This document shows positions 34,338 to 44,155 of a stretch of DNA of 64,000 bases, one piece after another. Position 1 is the stretch's first letter. Each line of letters starts with the position of its first letter. The stretch is taken from positions 2,046,001 through 2,110,000 of the forward strand of contig NZ_RPFZ01000001.1 in the NCBI RefSeq assembly GCF_003815535.1, given 5' to 3'. Both the position numbers and the translations under genes were made by a program. Below the pieces are notes generated by a model. It searched no databases, was not told the origin of the DNA, and saw only the letters and a list, made by a program, of their open reading frames with translations. This DNA is from Aurantiacibacter spongiae. Its GTDB lineage: Bacteria; Pseudomonadota; Alphaproteobacteria; Sphingomonadales; Sphingomonadaceae.

Positions 34338-35327
34338 TTACCTTTCGAATTCGTCGCAATAGGCAGCCGCCGCGCCGAACAGGCCGGGCTGCGGATGGGT
34401 GATGAGCTTGACCGGCAGCCCCGCCATCAGGCCGGCGAAGCGGCCCTTGGCGGTAAAGCGCTCGGCAAAGCCGGATTTCGGCAGGTGGTCGCGCAGCCGC
34501 GCCCCCAGCCCGCCGGCGATCACCACGCCCGCCGCGCCCTGCGCCAGCGCGGTATCGCCCGCCACCGCGCCCAGCGACAGGCAGAAGCGGTCGACCGCAG
34601 CGGCGGCGAGGCTGTCGGTGCCGTCCATGCCGGCGGTCCAGATCGCCACGTCGTCCCTTTCCGTCACGCTGCGATGTTCGAGCGCAGCGAGCGTCGCGTA
34701 GATGTCGGAAATCGCGGGGCCGGACACCACCCGCTCCGCCGAGACGCGGTTGTGCCGCTTGCGCAGCCGCGCGAGGATGGCGTCCTCGATCGGGTCGAGC
34801 GGGGCGAAATCGACATGCCCGCCCTCGGTCGCCTGGACGTGGACGAAGCCCTTTCCGTCACGCCACAGATGCGCGACGCCGAGGCCGGTGCCGGGGCCGA
34901 GCACGCTGAGCGTTCCGGCGGCGGGCAGCTCGGTATCCGGCCCGGTGACATGCACGAACTGGTCCGCCGGCGCGCGTGCGACGGCATAGGCCACCGCCTC
35001 GAAATCGTTGACCAGTCGGTAGGTATCGACCCCTAGCTTGTCGGCGATGCGCGAGGGGCGGATGATCCACGGATTGTTGGTGAAGCGGATGACTTCCACG
35101 GGCCTGTCCACCGTGCCCACCGGCCCGGCGATGGCCATGGCGACGTGCGGGGGCAGCGAGCCGCCCTTGCGTTCGCGGTAATCCTCCCACGCCGTCTGGA
35201 AGCTGGCGTGATCCTCGGTATGGAGCGTGATCGGCTCGTCCAGCGTGATCGATCCGTCCGAATGGCTGCTGGCGATGGCGAAGCGGGCGTGGGTGCCGCC
35301 GATATCGACGGTGACGAGATCGGTCAT
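34338..35327 (-). CDS. glk: Glucokinase
   Basis: Phosphorylates glucose with ATP to supply zwf. The 329-residue product is of the Glk (not ROK) family: [12 protein letters not shown] at the N-terminus, [32 protein letters not shown] and GGLGARL. It begins 16 bases after edd and precedes eda. In an organism without a glucose PTS this supplies glucose 6-phosphate. Confidence 0.95.
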   Translation of the reverse strand: MTDLVTVDIGGTHARFAIASSHSDGSITLDEPITLHTEDHASFQTAWEDYRERKGGSLPPHVAMAIAGPVGTVDRPVEVIRFTNNPWIIRPSRIADKLGVDTYRLVNDFEAVAYAVARAPADQFVHVTGPDTELPAAGTLSVLGPGTGLGVAHLWRDGKGFVHVQATEGGHVDFAPLDPIEDAILARLRKRHNRVSAERVVSGPAISDIYATLAALEHRSVTERDDVAIWTAGMDGTDSLAAAAVDRFCLSLGAVAGDTALAQGAAGVVIAGGLGARLRDHLPKSGFAERFTAKGRFAGLMAGLPVKLITHPQPGLFGAAAAYCDEFER

Positions 35328-35343
35328 CGCGGTGCCTCCGGCA

Positions 35344-37158
<1,815 letters not shown>

Positions 37159-37185
37159 GAACGGTCCTCTCGATTTGCGTTGCCT

Positions 37186-38616
37186 CTATTCATGCCATGT
37201 CACTCCGTCGCGTTCGGTCAGTGCGATCGCGGTGCTCGGCCCCCAGCTGCCGGCACTGTAGGTGCGGGGCGTCTTGCCCTCGCTTGCCCAGCTTTCGCGG
37301 ACCGCGTCGATCCACTGCCACTGCGCCTCCACCTCGTCGCGCCGCACGAACAGGGTCTGGTCGCCGCCGATCAGGTCGAGCAGCAGGCGTTCGTAGGCGA
37401 TGCGCTTGTGCTTGCCGGTAAAGGCGTCGGGCATGCGGATGTCCAGCGGCACCTCGCGCAGCGTCATGCCCTCGTGCTCGATGCCCGGCACCTTGGCCAT
37501 CAGCGACAAGGTGATGTTCTCCTGCGGCTGGATGCCGATCACCAGCCGGTTCTGCCGGAGCCGCGCGCCGGGGAAGATCGAGTGGGGAACGCAGCGAAAC
37601 TGCACCACGATTTCCGTGACGCGTTCGGGCAGGCGCTTGCCGGTGCGCAGGTAGAAGGGCACGCCCTGCCAGCGCCAGTTGTCGATATGGGCCTTCAGCG
37701 CCACGAAGGTCTCGGTATCGCTGTCGCGGCCCAGCTCCTCGTCGTAGCCGGGCACGATTTCGCCATCGACCCCCCCGCCGCTGTACTGACCGGTCACGCT
37801 CTCGTCCGCCCGCACCTGCCGCAGGGCGCGCAGCACCTTCACCTTCTCGTCGCGCACCGCCCCCGCATCGAAGCTGCTGGGCGGCTCCATCGCGACTAGC
37901 GAGAGCAGTTGCAGCATGTGGTTCTGCACCATGTCGCGCAGCGCCCCGGCATCGTCGTAGAAATCGACGCGGTCCTCCAGCCCCACCGTCTCGGCCACGG
38001 TGATCTGGACGTGCTCGATATGCTGGGCGTTCCACAGCGGTTCGAACAGGATGTTGGCAAAGCGCAGCGCGATGAGGTTCTGCACCGTCTCCTTGCCCAG
38101 ATAATGGTCGATGCGGAAGATGCGGCTTTCGGGAAAGGCGGCCGCCACCGCGTCGTTGATCGACCGGCTGCTGGCGAGGTCGGTCCCGAGCGGTTTTTCC
38201 AGGCTGATGCGCGAGCGTGCGCCCGCCAACCCCGCCGCGCCCAGCCCGCGGATGGTCGGTTCGAACAGGCTCGGAGCGGTCGAGAGGAAGATGGCGATCT
38301 CCCGGTCCTCGCCCACGCGGGCCGCCAGTTCGCGGTATCCCTCGGGCGTGGTGACGTCGAGCGACTGGTAGCTCAGCCGGTTGAGGAAATCGGCCATCCC
38401 GCCGCGCCGGTGGGCGGGGAGGAACTTCTCCACCGCGTCGCGGGCGAAGTTGCGGAACTCCCCGTCGCTGAGCTCGGAACGCGCCGTGCCGATGATCTTC
38501 AGCTCCGGCTCCAGCAGGTCGTCCGCGTCGAGCGCGCACAGCGACGGCAGCAGCATCCGCTTCGACAGATCGCCGGTCGCGCCGAACAGCAGGAGGGTCT
38601 TGGCCTTTTGCGTCAT
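37186..38616 (-). CDS. zwf: Glucose-6-phosphate 1-dehydrogenase
   Basis: First gene of the Entner-Doudoroff operon. Oxidises glucose 6-phosphate to 6-phosphogluconolactone. The 476-residue product has the NAD(P) loop FGATGDLSKR, the active-site RIDHYLGKETVQN and YFLRTGKRLPER-like PFYLRTGKRL. The ATG at 38616 (MTQKAKTLLL) is chosen; the frame opens at 38679. The lactonase pgl is not in the operon here. Confidence 0.96.
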   Translation of the reverse strand: MTQKAKTLLLFGATGDLSKRMLLPSLCALDADDLLEPELKIIGTARSELSDGEFRNFARDAVEKFLPAHRRGGMADFLNRLSYQSLDVTTPEGYRELAARVGEDREIAIFLSTAPSLFEPTIRGLGAAGLAGARSRISLEKPLGTDLASSRSINDAVAAAFPESRIFRIDHYLGKETVQNLIALRFANILFEPLWNAQHIEHVQITVAETVGLEDRVDFYDDAGALRDMVQNHMLQLLSLVAMEPPSSFDAGAVRDEKVKVLRALRQVRADESVTGQYSGGGVDGEIVPGYDEELGRDSDTETFVALKAHIDNWRWQGVPFYLRTGKRLPERVTEIVVQFRCVPHSIFPGARLRQNRLVIGIQPQENITLSLMAKVPGIEHEGMTLREVPLDIRMPDAFTGKHKRIAYERLLLDLIGGDQTLFVRRDEVEAQWQWIDAVRESWASEGKTPRTYSAGSWGPSTAIALTERDGVTWHE

Positions 38617-38673
38617 CGAATATCCCTGTCGCGCCCCGCGGGGCTCGTTCGGCCCCGTTCTAGACGGCATGTG

Positions 38674-38719
38674 TTGCATCGCAATAGGGCGGACCCGACA
38701 TTCGTATGCAAATATTGCG
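38674..38719. promoter_or_regulatory. Two palindromic elements in the zwf upstream region
   Basis: TTGC-ATC-GCAA at 38674-38684 and GCAA-ATA-TTGC at 38708-38718 are interrupted palindromes with the same 4-bp arms in opposite orders. They lie 58-102 bases before the zwf start, where an operator for a LacI-type or similar sugar regulator would fit. The regulator is unknown. Confidence 0.35.
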
Positions 38720-38721
38720 TC

Positions 38722-39522
38722 TCAACCGCTCCGGGTGACGCTAACGGTCTTGTCGCGGAACTCCGCCAGGCCGAAACTGGTGAGGAAGCTGACGTCGGCG
38801 GCGTCGCGCCCGATGCCGATCTTCGCGGTGGTGTCGGGATCGGCCATCCCGGTCGGGTCGACGATGTACCACGCCCCGCCGCCCGGCGTCGTCTTGTCGG
38901 CGAGGAACACCTCGGCGACCGCGTGGAAGTCGGGCGGTTCCACGCCGGGGGCATAGCAGCTCACGAAGCGCGCCGGGATCGTCGCCGCGCGCGCGAAGCA
39001 GATCATCACGTGGGCATAGTCGCGGCAGATCCCGCGCCGTTCCACGAAGCTGTCAAGCGCCGTGGTGGTCGCGTTGCTGGCGCCTGGCACGTAGTCGAAA
39101 TGCTCCGCGATCCAGTCGCGCATGGCGACGATCTGCTCGCCGCCCGCGAGGTGGCCGAACTCGTCCTGCACGAAGCTCTGCATCCGGTCCGCCTGGCAAT
39201 AGCGCGAATCGAACAGGTACTCGACCGTCTCCCCCGGCAGGTCGTGCGGGTCGAGCCGGTCGAGATCGCACAGGTCCGTCAGCATCCGCCTGACGTCGAC
39301 GCGCGCGGTGTATTCGACGTGATAGTCGCCCTGCGCGCGCACCCAGATGCGCTCTCCGATGCTGTTGTGCGCCGGCACGCGCGCGGTGTGCATCGCGCGC
39401 GGCAGCTTTGTCTCGCAACCGACGATCTCCTGTTCGGGAATGGCGGCCGCTTCGAACTGGAGGAGGATGTCGGTCGGGTTTTCGAGGTGGAAATCGAATT
39501 TCGCGGTAATGTCTATGGGCAT
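38722..39522 (-). CDS. Transglutaminase-like family protein
   Basis: A 266-residue protein with a transglutaminase-like fold. The catalytic triad is visible as C166 (RRGICRDYAHV), H200 (PDFHAVAEVF) and D222 (YIVDPTG). The N-terminal half (LLQFEAAAIPEQEI...) is the beta-rich domain usual in this family. It may be a protease or cross-linking enzyme; the substrate is unknown. No signal peptide is visible, so it is probably cytoplasmic. Confidence 0.84.
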   Translation of the reverse strand: MPIDITAKFDFHLENPTDILLQFEAAAIPEQEIVGCETKLPRAMHTARVPAHNSIGERIWVRAQGDYHVEYTARVDVRRMLTDLCDLDRLDPHDLPGETVEYLFDSRYCQADRMQSFVQDEFGHLAGGEQIVAMRDWIAEHFDYVPGASNATTTALDSFVERRGICRDYAHVMICFARAATIPARFVSCYAPGVEPPDFHAVAEVFLADKTTPGGGAWYIVDPTGMADPDTTAKIGIGRDAADVSFLTSFGLAEFRDKTVSVTRSG

Positions 39523-39558
39523 GGTGCGCCTAACGAGCGCACGCCCCGCATGGTTTCG

Positions 39559-39975
39559 TCATTCGCCGATTAAATGTGCCACCACCTCGCGCCGGTGCGG
39601 GCGGGCGCGGTGTTCGGCGAGGTAGAGACCCTGCCAGGTGCCTAGCAGCATCCGCCCGCCCGCCACCGGCACCGCCAGCGAGGCGCCCGTCAGCATGGTG
39701 CGGATATGCGCGGGCATGTCGTCCGGCCCCTCGGCATCGTGCTCGTATTGCGGGCCTTCGGGCACCGCCCGGTCGAGCCAGCACAGCAGGTCGCGCTGCA
39801 CCGCGTCGGCGGCGTTCTCGGTGATCAGCAGGCTGGCGCTCGTATGCCGGCAGAACACGGTGAGCAGGCCGGTGGCGATCCCGCCGGCCGCGACGAACGC
39901 CTGCGCGCGGTCGGTGAATTCGTAGAGCGCCTTGCCGTTCGTGGCGATGTCGAAGCGGGCCTGATCCTGTCGCAT
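39559..39975 (-). CDS. YjbQ family protein (UPF0047)
   Basis: A 138-residue protein of the YjbQ family, some members of which show thiamine-phosphate synthase activity. Characteristic residues are the metal-site segments VFCRHTSASLLITENA, and GTWQGLYLAEHR. It is divergent from the alkB-like gene, with only 19 bases between the two start codons. Confidence 0.88.
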   Translation of the reverse strand: MRQDQARFDIATNGKALYEFTDRAQAFVAAGGIATGLLTVFCRHTSASLLITENAADAVQRDLLCWLDRAVPEGPQYEHDAEGPDDMPAHIRTMLTGASLAVPVAGGRMLLGTWQGLYLAEHRARPHRREVVAHLIGE

Positions 39976-39982
39976 GGCACCC

Positions 39983-39988
39983 TATATA
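39983..39988 (+). promoter_or_regulatory. TATATA -10 element placed for a leaderless alkB transcript
   Basis: TATATA lies six bases before the ATG at 39995. If it is the -10 box, the transcript begins at the ATG and would have no leader. The element sits in the 19-bp gap shared with the yjbQ start. Confidence 0.35.
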
Positions 39989-39994
39989 GCGGCG

Positions 39995-40567
39995 ATGGCC
40001 ATCCAGCACGACCTCTTCGGCGATCCCGGCCCCGCCATCCCCGGCCTGACGGTGGTGGAAAATGCCGTGCCCCCCCATCTCGCGCACGAGCTGGAGCGGC
40101 GGATCGACGCCGCCCCGCTCGCCCCGTTCCGCTTCGGCCAGTGGGAGGGCAAGCGCCTGACCGCCAGCTACGGTTCGGCCTACGATTACCAGCGCGGACA
40201 GGTGACACCCGCGCCGCCGCTGCCCGCATGGCTCGCCGCGCTGCGGGAGCGGCTGGCCCCGCTCGCCGGGCTCGAACCGCACGCGCTCGTGCAGGCGCTG
40301 GTCATCCGCTACGATCCGGGCGCGGGCATCGGCTGGCACCGCGATCGCCCGCAATATGGCGAGGTCGTCGGCCTGTCGCTGACCGCGCCGGCCACCCTGC
40401 GCCTGCGCCGCCGCCGCGCGCAGGGCGACGGCTTCGCCCGCCGCGCCGTCCCGCTCGAGCCGCGCGCGCTCTACCGCCTGTCGGGCGAGGTGCGCGAACT
40501 GTGGGAACACTCCATCGCACCGATGGCGCAAACGCGCCGCAGCGTGACGTTCCGGACGATGCGATAG
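39995..40567 (+). CDS. alkB: AlkB-like alpha-ketoglutarate-dependent dioxygenase
   Basis: A 190-residue 2-oxoglutarate/Fe(II) dioxygenase of the AlkB family, which removes alkyl groups from nucleic acid bases. Iron ligands are H115 and D117 (WHRDRPQYG) and H172 (WEHSIAP); R182 and R188 fall where the co-substrate arginine and substrate residues are expected (TRRSVTFRTMR). ATG at 39995 is chosen over the 39974 start, which would overlap yjbQ. Confidence 0.86.
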   Translation: MAIQHDLFGDPGPAIPGLTVVENAVPPHLAHELERRIDAAPLAPFRFGQWEGKRLTASYGSAYDYQRGQVTPAPPLPAWLAALRERLAPLAGLEPHALVQALVIRYDPGAGIGWHRDRPQYGEVVGLSLTAPATLRLRRRRAQGDGFARRAVPLEPRALYRLSGEVRELWEHSIAPMAQTRRSVTFRTMR

Positions 40568-40610
40568 GGCTTGCGGGCCGGGGCGATCGGGCAAGCCGAA
40601 ACGCGCACCC

Positions 40611-41249
40611 TCAGCAGGTGAGCCGCGAAAGCTCCTGGCTGTTGGTGATGTTGTTGTTCTGCCGCCCGCGCACGTTGAAGGCGCTTTCGTGGCGGATCAC
40701 GGGATTGAGCGGCATGAAGTCGGCGTTGATCAGCGGCTGGTAGTCGTAGGTTACCTCGACCACCATCACCGCCGTCCCTTCGTCGGACGTAATGCGGTTG
40801 CCGGCCGATCCCATACCATCTTCCAGCGTCTCGTCGTTGCGCCCGGTATCCTCGCCGCCATAGGCCGGATCGACGTCGAGATCGCCCCAGCAGCGCTGCC
40901 AGTTGATCATCTGTCCGGCGCGCCGTCCGCGCTGGCCGTTGGGTTGAAGGGATGACAGGACAATGCGCCCGTTGGCCTCGAAATCGATGGGCTCGCCGAT
41001 CACCTCTGCGCCGGAGAACACCTCGTAGACATTAGCCTCGTCGATGCCGGTGACGACGCGCCCCGCATTGTCGGCGACGGTCATGGCGATCTGGTTCACC
41101 CGCATCTGCGACAAAGCGTAATAAGCCAGCTCCAGCCCGCCCAGGATCAGCAGCAGAAGCAGCGGCGCAACGAAAGCGAACTCGACGAAGGCGAGACCGT
41201 CTTCGTCGCGCAGAAGCCGGAAGAGGACATTGCGCGAGCGAGCGGTCAT
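40611..41249 (-). CDS. TadE-like pseudopilin/assembly protein
   Basis: A 212-residue type II membrane protein: a short basic N-terminus, the TadE motif GLAFVEFAFVAPLLLLLILGGLE (about residues 18-40) and a periplasmic domain. It is the last of three ATGA-coupled genes; the start at 41249 overlaps the preceding gene. TadE proteins are minor pseudopilins of the Flp/Tad pilus. No pilus motor or secretin genes lie in the window. Confidence 0.8.
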   Translation of the reverse strand: MTARSRNVLFRLLRDEDGLAFVEFAFVAPLLLLLILGGLELAYYALSQMRVNQIAMTVADNAGRVVTGIDEANVYEVFSGAEVIGEPIDFEANGRIVLSSLQPNGQRGRRAGQMINWQRCWGDLDVDPAYGGEDTGRNDETLEDGMGSAGNRITSDEGTAVMVVEVTYDYQPLINADFMPLNPVIRHESAFNVRGRQNNNITNSQELSRLTC

Positions 41250-41857
41250 GCGGGTACTCCGCACACGACGGGCGGGGTGCGCTGGGTTTCCCAAGGCTGG
41301 TTGCGGATCGCGGTTTCGGCGACGATGGCATACCGGTTCGATCCGCCCAGGAAACTGGCGATCGGCAACAGCGATTCCATTTCCAGCCGGGCCTGATAGA
41401 ACACCACGTCGTTGGCCCCCCCGCGCCCGTCGCGCCCGGTGTCGAGATCGAATTCGCCGTTCTCGTTGAGGTCGGAAAAGCAGTCGCCTTCCTCCTCGTC
41501 GTAAACGCCGTTATCATTGCGATCGACGGTGATCTTCTCCGGATTGCCGATGCCGGAAAAATCGTAGAAGTTGGATTGCGTGACGGTCAGCTCCGCGTTG
41601 GCGGCAACAGGGCGGATCTGCGCCCAGATCATCGTCTCCACCCTGTCCTCCAGCGCGCCCGTGCCGCGCAGCGCCGGTGCCTCCACCGATGCGCGCCGCG
41701 CCGCATCCGTCACCGCGCCCTGCAACACCGCGCCGACATAGCTGCGATGGCCAAGGTCGAAACCGGCGATCAGGATCAGCAGCAGAATCGGCGCGACGAT
41801 CGCGAACTCCACGATAGTGACGCCCCGCTCGTCGCCGATGACGCGGCGGGCGATCAT
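41246..41857 (-). CDS. TadE-like pseudopilin with EF-hand-like loops
   Basis: A 203-residue protein with the TadE signature RGVTIVEFAIVAPILLLILIAG (about residues 11-32). Its periplasmic domain has two Asp-rich loops, DRNDNGVYD (112-120) and DLNENGEFDLD (129-139), that look like EF-hand or thrombospondin type-3 calcium loops, and two cysteines. It overlaps TadG upstream and TadE downstream by four bases each. Confidence 0.8.
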   Translation of the reverse strand: MIARRVIGDERGVTIVEFAIVAPILLLILIAGFDLGHRSYVGAVLQGAVTDAARRASVEAPALRGTGALEDRVETMIWAQIRPVAANAELTVTQSNFYDFSGIGNPEKITVDRNDNGVYDEEEGDCFSDLNENGEFDLDTGRDGRGGANDVVFYQARLEMESLLPIASFLGGSNRYAIVAETAIRNQPWETQRTPPVVCGVPA

Positions 41858-43467
41858 CGCGTCAGCCTCAGATTGCCGATGCCCTGACCGATGGCGGTGA
41901 ACACCTCCTCCAGGTCAGATCCGTCGCTGGTATAGAAATGCTCCTCGCTGGTGGCACAGCGCGCGACGTCATCGGTATCGGTCACGTCGAGGGCGATGAC
42001 CCACACGGTGATGCCCATCTGCCGGGCGAGGTCGCAGGTACTCAGGAAGCGGGCAATGTGCTGATCGTTCAGCGATCCGTCGCCGCGGGTCCGATCCTGC
42101 AGCGATTCGATGCCGTGCGCCGAGTACAGCGTGCCCCCGGTATCCAGCATTCCGTCGGTCATGAACACGATATGGGCGTTGACCGGAATGCCATCGATCT
42201 GGGTGACGTTGTCGCCCTGGTTGAAGTTGTTGCCAGCGAAGAAGCCGGTGCGCGAGGCGAACCGCGTGCCCCACAGCATCCCCACGTCGTGATAGGTTCC
42301 CCCGGTCACGCGGGCGGTGGCGCTGTTGATGGCGGTCTGGAAATCGCTTTCCGAATCGTACTGCGCCAGCCTGCTCGCCTCGGACGGACAGCCCGACTGG
42401 CTCTCCCCCTTCTGCACGCCGGGATCGTAGCGCCCGAACTGGCGCGGCTCGTCGTTGCCGTTGCGAACGCGGTCGTCGATATCGGCGCGCGTCACGTAGT
42501 CGCGGATGACGAATTCGCCGCTCGGCGCCGGGTTCAGCGGGTCGATGGTCGGGCGTTCCTCGATACAGCCATCGCCGCTGGTGCGGAAACCCTGCCGGTT
42601 GCCCGGATACAGGCCGTTCGCATTGTTCCATGTGGAATCGCTAATATGGACGCTGAGCGGCCCGGTATAGCGGAACCGGATGTCGTAGAGGTATTTCCGG
42701 TTGCCGTTGTAAAGTCCCTGGGTCGGCTCGGTGTCGCTGCTGCGTTCCTCGCAGTTCCAGACATAGCGCCCGTCGGTATCGCACCACTTGTAGTCCCAGT
42801 CGCCATCGGTGTGCCACTGGTTCACCAGAATGTCGCGGTTCTGCAGGCTGCGGGCGACGTTCACCGTGTGCGAATAGGGCACGATTCCGTAGCGGGTGAT
42901 CGACCCGTCATCCACGTCGAGCGCCCGATACAGTCCCATCGCCCCTTCGCGCAGCCGCCCGATCTTCGTGCCGCCGCCATTGCTGGGCGATTGCGCCATC
43001 GACCCGGTCACGTCGAGCACCAGGACGATGTCGTTGTGCCCCATGTCGCGCGTGGCATCGCACTGGACGGCAATGTCCATCTCGTCCACCCCGATGATCT
43101 TGACCAGCGCCGTCGGAATGGTCGCGCTCGCCGATCCGACCAGCAATCCGCCATCGTCCTCGTTCTGATCGAGATCGAAGACCACGTCGTAGGAACCGGC
43201 GACGCCATCGGGGAAGTTGAACCGGAAAAAGCGGTCGCCGGTGTCGCGCACGTCGTCGGTGAAGTCGGTGCCCTCCATCTTCTGCCGCGCCGCCAGCACG
43301 GCCGCGTCGCACGCATTCTGGAGCTTGCCCCGCGTCATGTACACGACGCTCAGATCGAGCGCGGAGCCGATAAGGATAACGAACGGCACGAACGCGATCG
43401 CCGCGATGGCGATCACGTTGCCGGCCTTGTCCTCGCGTAGTCGGGAAAGAAATCCCCGCTGTTCCAT
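41854..43467 (-). CDS. TadG-like protein with von Willebrand factor A domain
   Basis: A 537-residue TadG-type protein. An N-terminal TadE-like transmembrane segment (KAGNVIAIAAIAFVPFVILIGSALDLS, about 17-45) is followed by a vWFA domain with the MIDAS motif DVTGSMAQS and the segment FMTDGMLD. The product is anchored in the membrane facing the periplasm and may bind divalent metal and matrix ligands. The ATG at 43467 follows GGAGGA, eight bases away; the longer frame to 43542 is not needed. Confidence 0.85.
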   Translation of the reverse strand: MEQRGFLSRLREDKAGNVIAIAAIAFVPFVILIGSALDLSVVYMTRGKLQNACDAAVLAARQKMEGTDFTDDVRDTGDRFFRFNFPDGVAGSYDVVFDLDQNEDDGGLLVGSASATIPTALVKIIGVDEMDIAVQCDATRDMGHNDIVLVLDVTGSMAQSPSNGGGTKIGRLREGAMGLYRALDVDDGSITRYGIVPYSHTVNVARSLQNRDILVNQWHTDGDWDYKWCDTDGRYVWNCEERSSDTEPTQGLYNGNRKYLYDIRFRYTGPLSVHISDSTWNNANGLYPGNRQGFRTSGDGCIEERPTIDPLNPAPSGEFVIRDYVTRADIDDRVRNGNDEPRQFGRYDPGVQKGESQSGCPSEASRLAQYDSESDFQTAINSATARVTGGTYHDVGMLWGTRFASRTGFFAGNNFNQGDNVTQIDGIPVNAHIVFMTDGMLDTGGTLYSAHGIESLQDRTRGDGSLNDQHIARFLSTCDLARQMGITVWVIALDVTDTDDVARCATSEEHFYTSDGSDLEEVFTAIGQGIGNLRLTR

Positions 43468-43516
43468 CGCTTCCTCCAGGTCGTGTCTGGCGAGCGTGAA
43501 GGGTGGGGCAGAACCC

Positions 43517-43531
43517 TTAATTGCGAGTAAA
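43517..43531. promoter_or_regulatory. CtrA-like site 1 upstream of the Tad operon
   Basis: TTAA (43517-43520), seven bases, TAAA (43528-43531): seven of eight core bases match TTAA-N7-TTAA. It lies about 50 bases before the tadG start. Confidence 0.4.
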
Positions 43532-43592
43532 CATGACAACAATTTGAGTGGTTACTACATGTAGAACTGTCAACCGAACAAGTATTTATGAA

Positions 43593-43607
43593 TTAACCAT
43601 GTCTTGA
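43593..43607 (+). promoter_or_regulatory. CtrA-like site 2 upstream of the Tad operon
   Basis: TTAACCAT forms the strong half-site (TTAA at 43593-43596), followed after seven bases by TTGA (43604-43607). Seven of eight core bases match TTAA-N7-TTAA. It is about 126 bases before the tadG start. Confidence 0.45.
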
Positions 43608-43900
43608 AAGCGACATATCATTAAATCTGACCCGCATGTGACTTGCAGGGCGCGGGAACTAGCCATCGCGCCGAATGACGGATCGGATAATGTGATTGGG
43701 CTCGCGGGGCGGGGAATCGGCGCGATGAACCTTGCGGGGCACGAGAGATGGACATTGCTGCAGGCGGCAGGGCGTACCGTCCGCGCAGCCGGAACCGGTC
43801 GCCGAGGGCGGGGGCGGGGCTTTCCTACACGCCCCCCGCCGCCTAGCGCCGCCATCGGCTCTTTCGCATCGCTGGTCCTCCTCATGCGCGCGCTCCCGGC

Positions 43901-44063
43901 GGGTGACGATTCGCGTCCGGAAGGGTGACGGGTCAGGCCCGGACGGGTGACGCCTCGCGCCTTTCACGCAGGTGACGCCCCCGGGCCGGCAGGGTGACGC
44001 CCCGGGCCACGAGGGTTGCGATTTCGCCGCCGCCACGTGACGGATCGGCGCGGCCGGGTAACG
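43901..44063 (+). repeat. Degenerate 22-bp-period repeat with GGGTGACG boxes
   Basis: GGGTGACG occurs at 43901, 43923, 43945 and 43992. Variants are AGGTGACG at 43970, GGGTTGCG at 44013, ACGTGACG at 44035 and GGGTAACG at 44056. Successive spacings are 22, 22, 25, 22, 21, 22 and 21 bases, about two helical turns each. The linkers are GC-rich and only partly alike. It is a tandem array, not coding (the period is not a multiple of three). Confidence 0.7.
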
Positions 44064-44155
44064 GGGCGGAAATTGTGCCCCTGGACCGTGTGCCACCTGT
44101 CACACCTTGCAGGGGGCGGGGCGGGGAAGCGGCGGGGAAGCGGGGGGGCGCGGCC

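Larger units (their letters stand above)
43468..44155. other. 688-bp non-coding region between rimO and the Tad genes
   Basis: No reading frame here is convincing. The tadG-proximal 170 bp are AT-rich and hold two CtrA-like sites. The middle and distal part is GC-rich with a 22-bp-period repeat (43901-44063). On the minus strand, bases 44105-44155 immediately after the rimO stop are C-rich, with few Gs, as in Rho-utilisation sites. Confidence 0.65.

Noticed and set aside
39532-39557. EcfG-like promoter for the transglutaminase gene on the minus strand (GAAAC-N17-CGTT)
   Set aside because: The -35 has a mismatch at a conserved G, and it is within ten bases of the start codon.
40611-43467. A complete Tad pilus locus
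   Set aside because: Only TadE/TadG-type genes are present; no pilin, ATPase, secretin or peptidase.
43586-43928. Overlapping plus- and minus-strand short frames of 96-99 residues
   Set aside because: Low-complexity, Arg/Pro-rich, no RBS, no family motif, and they overlap a GC-rich non-coding region.
43901-44063. The 22-bp repeat as a CRISPR array
   Set aside because: Boxes are only 8 bp, linkers are 13-17 bp and degenerate, and no cas genes are present.
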